Position numbers and translations under genes: made by a program
Assembly (NCBI GenBank): GCA_014799925.1
Contig: JAAVHC010000003.1
Coordinates: 1-64,000 of the forward strand
Source: Oscillibacter sp.
GTDB taxonomy: Bacteria; Bacillota; Clostridia; Oscillospirales; Oscillospiraceae
DNA: 64,000 nt
Direction of reading: 5' to 3'
Shown here: positions 61,926-64,000 of the stretch, piece by piece
How positions within the stretch are numbered: position 1 is the stretch's first letter
Layout of the letters: every line of letters starts with the position of its first letter
Notes under the pieces: model-generated
Database searches by the model: none
Told to the model about the DNA's origin: nothing
Seen by the model: the letters and a program-made list of their open reading frames with translations, nothing else

Positions 61926-63176
61926 ATGACAGCCGAACTGATTGCCGTAGGAACGGAGCTGCTTCTGGGCAATATTGCCAACACCGATGCCCAGATGCTC
62001 TCGGAAAAATTAAGCGCTCTGGGAATCACCGTCCACCACCATACGGTGGTGGGGGACAACCCGCAGCGCCTGGAAGAGGTCCTGAAGACCGCCCGGAGGC
62101 GGGCGGATATCATCATTACCACCGGGGGCCTGGGGCCCACCTATGACGACCTGACCAAACAGACGATCTGCAGGACCTTCGGCAGGGAGCTGGAGCTGCA
62201 CGAGGACATCCTGGAGGAAATCAGGGCATGGTTCCAGACCAAAATGGGGAAGACCATGCCGGAAAATAACGTCCAGCAGGCCATGCTGCCGGTGAACTGC
62301 ACGGTGTTTGACAACCCCGTGGGCACCGCCCCCGGCTGCGCGTTTGAGGAAAACGGCGTCCATGTGCTGATGCTACCGGGGCCGCCCTTCGAGTGCCGGT
62401 ACATGTTTGAAAACCGGGCGGCGCGGTATCTGGAAAAGCTGACCGACGGCGTGATCGTCAGCCACGAGATCAAGATTTTCGGCATGGGGGAAAGCTCTGT
62501 GGAGGAAGCTCTGCGGGAACCCATGACAACGCTGACCAATCCAACCCTGGCCCCCTATGCCAAGCTGAACGAGTGCATGGTCCGGGCTACCGCCAGGGCG
62601 GGTACGAGGGAGGAAGCCGAGGCCATGCTGGCACCGCTGGTGGAGCGGGTGAGGGGGATCCTGGGAGACGTGGTCTACGGCGTGGACGTGGAAAGCTTGG
62701 AAGCGGTGGTGTCCGGCCTGCTGCGGGAGCGGGGATTGACCCTCTCCGCCGCCGAAAGCTGCACGGGCGGGCTTGTGGCCAAACGGATGACGGATCTTCC
62801 CGGCGCGTCCGGGGTGTTCCGGGGCGGCGTGGTCAGCTATACCAACGGCGTGAAGGCCGGGGTGCTGGGCGTGCCGGAGGAGCTGCTGGAGAGGTTCGGC
62901 GCGGTGAGCGAGCCGGTGGCGCGGTCCATGGCGGAATGCTGCCGGAAAATCTGCGGCAGCGACCTGGCGTTGTCTGTCACCGGCGTAGCCGGACCGGACA
63001 CGGATGACCGCGGCAATGAGGTGGGAACGGTTTTTATCGCCCTGACGGACGGGAACGAGACGATTTGCAGGAAGCTATCCTGCGGCAGGGGGAGGGGCCG
63101 GGACCGGGTGCGCTCCGCCGCGGCCGGCAACGCCTTCGATATGATACGCCGCCGGCTGCTGGGACTGCCTGTCTGA
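61926..63176 (+). CDS. cinA: CinA family protein
   Basis: The 416-residue CinA has an N-terminal MoCF/COG1058 domain (ELIAVGTELLLGNIANTDAQ, then IITTGGLGPTYDDLTKQTI) and a C-terminal nicotinamide mononucleotide deamidase domain (LSAAESCTGGLVAKRMTDLPGAS, GAVSEPVARSMA, VTGVAGPDTDDRGNEVGTVF). It functions in pyridine nucleotide repair and, in some species, competence; comM is also present in this window. ATG 61926 follows AAAGGAT. The open frame upstream runs into the repeat. Confidence 0.95.
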   Translation: MTAELIAVGTELLLGNIANTDAQMLSEKLSALGITVHHHTVVGDNPQRLEEVLKTARRRADIIITTGGLGPTYDDLTKQTICRTFGRELELHEDILEEIRAWFQTKMGKTMPENNVQQAMLPVNCTVFDNPVGTAPGCAFEENGVHVLMLPGPPFECRYMFENRAARYLEKLTDGVIVSHEIKIFGMGESSVEEALREPMTTLTNPTLAPYAKLNECMVRATARAGTREEAEAMLAPLVERVRGILGDVVYGVDVESLEAVVSGLLRERGLTLSAAESCTGGLVAKRMTDLPGASGVFRGGVVSYTNGVKAGVLGVPEELLERFGAVSEPVARSMAECCRKICGSDLALSVTGVAGPDTDDRGNEVGTVFIALTDGNETICRKLSCGRGRGRDRVRSAAAGNAFDMIRRRLLGLPV

Positions 63177-63381
63177 CGGAAAAACAAGCGAATCATTCGT
63201 ATGGTCCAATAATCTGAAAAACAGAAAAGCAAATGAGGCCGTTTTGATGGCGGCGTGATTTGAATCTGATGCTCTGGACATAGAAAATACGGGACATAAA
63301 CCGCCGGTACCGGCGGACCGCTCAGCGCCAAAAGGCAAGGGGACGAGCCCCTCCTGCCGGAGGCGCGGCAAGGAGGAATTT

Positions 63382-64000
63382 ATGTCCAGAGAAAGAATGG
63401 CAGAACCGGCCCTGGAAGATATGGCCCAGCTCCGCCGGGTGAACCGGGTCCGGCGCGCCCGGCGGAGGCGCAGGGTGCGGGGACTTCTTTTGGCTGTCTT
63501 GCTGATGACCGCGCTGGCCCTCTATGCGGGTTATCGCACGACTCAATGGGCGGCGGCCCGGTCCACGCCCGGACAGGAAAAACAATCTTCTCAGACGCAG
63601 CCGCTCCATACGCCGGCGTCCATCCCCGCCGAACCGGCGCCGGCTGCGTCCGGCGGAGATGATGACGAAGGATCCTTCGCAAAGGATCAGCCCTTTACAG
63701 ACGAGGAGTTTGAAGAGCTGACGGCGGATGTGCTGGATGAGATCGTCTGGGACGGCATGACCCGCCTGGAGCAGGCGCGGGCGGTTTTTGATTATGTCCA
63801 CGATCATATCATCTATACCGGCCACTCCGACAAGTCGGACTGGAAGACCGGCGCTTACACCGGACTGACCACCGGAAAGGGCGACTGCTTCACCTACTAC
63901 GCTGTGTCCCGGGCCCTGCTGACAGCTCTGGGGATCGACAACCTGGCAGTGGAACGGGTGGGCGGCGAGACGCGGCATTTCTGGAACCTGGTCAACTGCG
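63382..64000 (+). CDS. Transglutaminase-like membrane-anchored protein (5' part only)
   Basis: The window ends inside this gene after 206 codons. A very basic N-terminus (RRVNRVRRARRRRRVRG, about 18-34) precedes a transmembrane helix at about 35-50 (LLLAVLLMTALALYAGY). A Gln/Pro/Ala-rich linker follows (about 60-95). The start of a transglutaminase-like domain comes next: LEQARAVFDYVHDHI, GLTTGKGDCFTYYAVSRALL with the candidate catalytic Cys (about 168) and GGETRHFWNLV with the candidate His (about 199). It is oriented outward and probably acts on wall peptides. ATG 63382 follows AAGGAGG. Confidence 0.88.
   Translation, partial: MSRERMAEPALEDMAQLRRVNRVRRARRRRRVRGLLLAVLLMTALALYAGYRTTQWAAARSTPGQEKQSSQTQPLHTPASIPAEPAPAASGGDDDEGSFAKDQPFTDEEFEELTADVLDEIVWDGMTRLEQARAVFDYVHDHIIYTGHSDKSDWKTGAYTGLTTGKGDCFTYYAVSRALLTALGIDNLAVERVGGETRHFWNLVNC

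Noticed and set aside
1-64000. CRISPR arrays, rRNA genes, complete prophage or classical IS elements.
   Set aside because: No regularly spaced direct repeats, rRNA sequence, phage structural genes or transposase frames were seen. The only recombinase is the tyrosine recombinase at 44770-45615.

Overview
The window looks like a chromosomal segment of a GC-rich (estimated about 60% by eye), anaerobic, low-copy-RNA Firmicute. The most likely home is the gut Oscillospiraceae (Flavonifractor, Lawsonibacter, Pseudoflavonifractor or Intestinimonas type); this placement is inference. The supporting genes are a clostridial-type pyruvate:ferredoxin oxidoreductase, pyruvate phosphate dikinase, type III glutamine synthetase, SLH-domain surface proteins, a VanW protein, RicT, a 439-residue RpoD and strong AGGAGG ribosome binding sites. 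There is no rRNA, CRISPR array, plasmid origin or complete prophage. One tRNA (Gln, CTG) is present.

Layout. 1-6.4 kb: tail of an unknown gene, type III glutamine synthetase, an ECF sigma operon (sigma, an unlisted 57-residue protein, a 406-residue protein with repeated INGP motifs), and a VanW protein. 6.5-14 kb: larB-larC (nickel-pincer cofactor) diverging from ssnA-ygfK (purine/selenium-dependent hydroxylase gene set). The ssnA leader ends in a terminator and looks riboswitch-like. 14-19 kb: O-antigen ligase-like protein, tRNA-Gln and comM. 19-23 kb: pyruvate:ferredoxin oxidoreductase. 23-34 kb, all minus: a signalling and housekeeping run of hybrid histidine kinase, HD protein, YqhQ, PrmC, VOC protein, nucleotidyltransferase, RecA and a 42-residue membrane peptide. 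32.6-36 kb: holB and ricT, normally neighbours, are separated by a small regulator cassette bounded by inverted repeats. 36-39 kb: ppdK. 39-48 kb, cell surface region: SLH/CAP protein, EpsG-like polymerase, two exported proteins, an apparent invertible promoter with its tyrosine recombinase, a lipase and a CmpB-like membrane protein. 48-54 kb: a five-gene operon of UDG, UPF0371, histidine phosphatase, isochorismatase and Tex. 54-64 kb: SLH peptidase-like protein, PPTase, dnaG-rpoD, amidase, thiI, cinA and the start of a transglutaminase-like membrane protein.

Most notable observations. (1) At 44456-44763 near-perfect 20-bp inverted repeats flank a strong promoter and an oppositely facing terminator, next to a complete tyrosine recombinase. 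The arrangement predicts a phase switch for two exported proteins, captured here in the OFF orientation. (2) A family of intergenic elements is bounded by covarying hairpins. There are two full copies of about 425-445 bp, three half copies, and one version carrying an XRE repressor plus a small protein between inverted half copies. (3) A second family of tandem-hairpin repeats occurs. (4) A promoter-leader-terminator unit precedes ssnA, and another precedes the hybrid kinase. (5) Two perfect consensus promoters converge on a hairpin upstream of larB.

All assignments come from reading the sequence and remembered family motifs. No database search was run.
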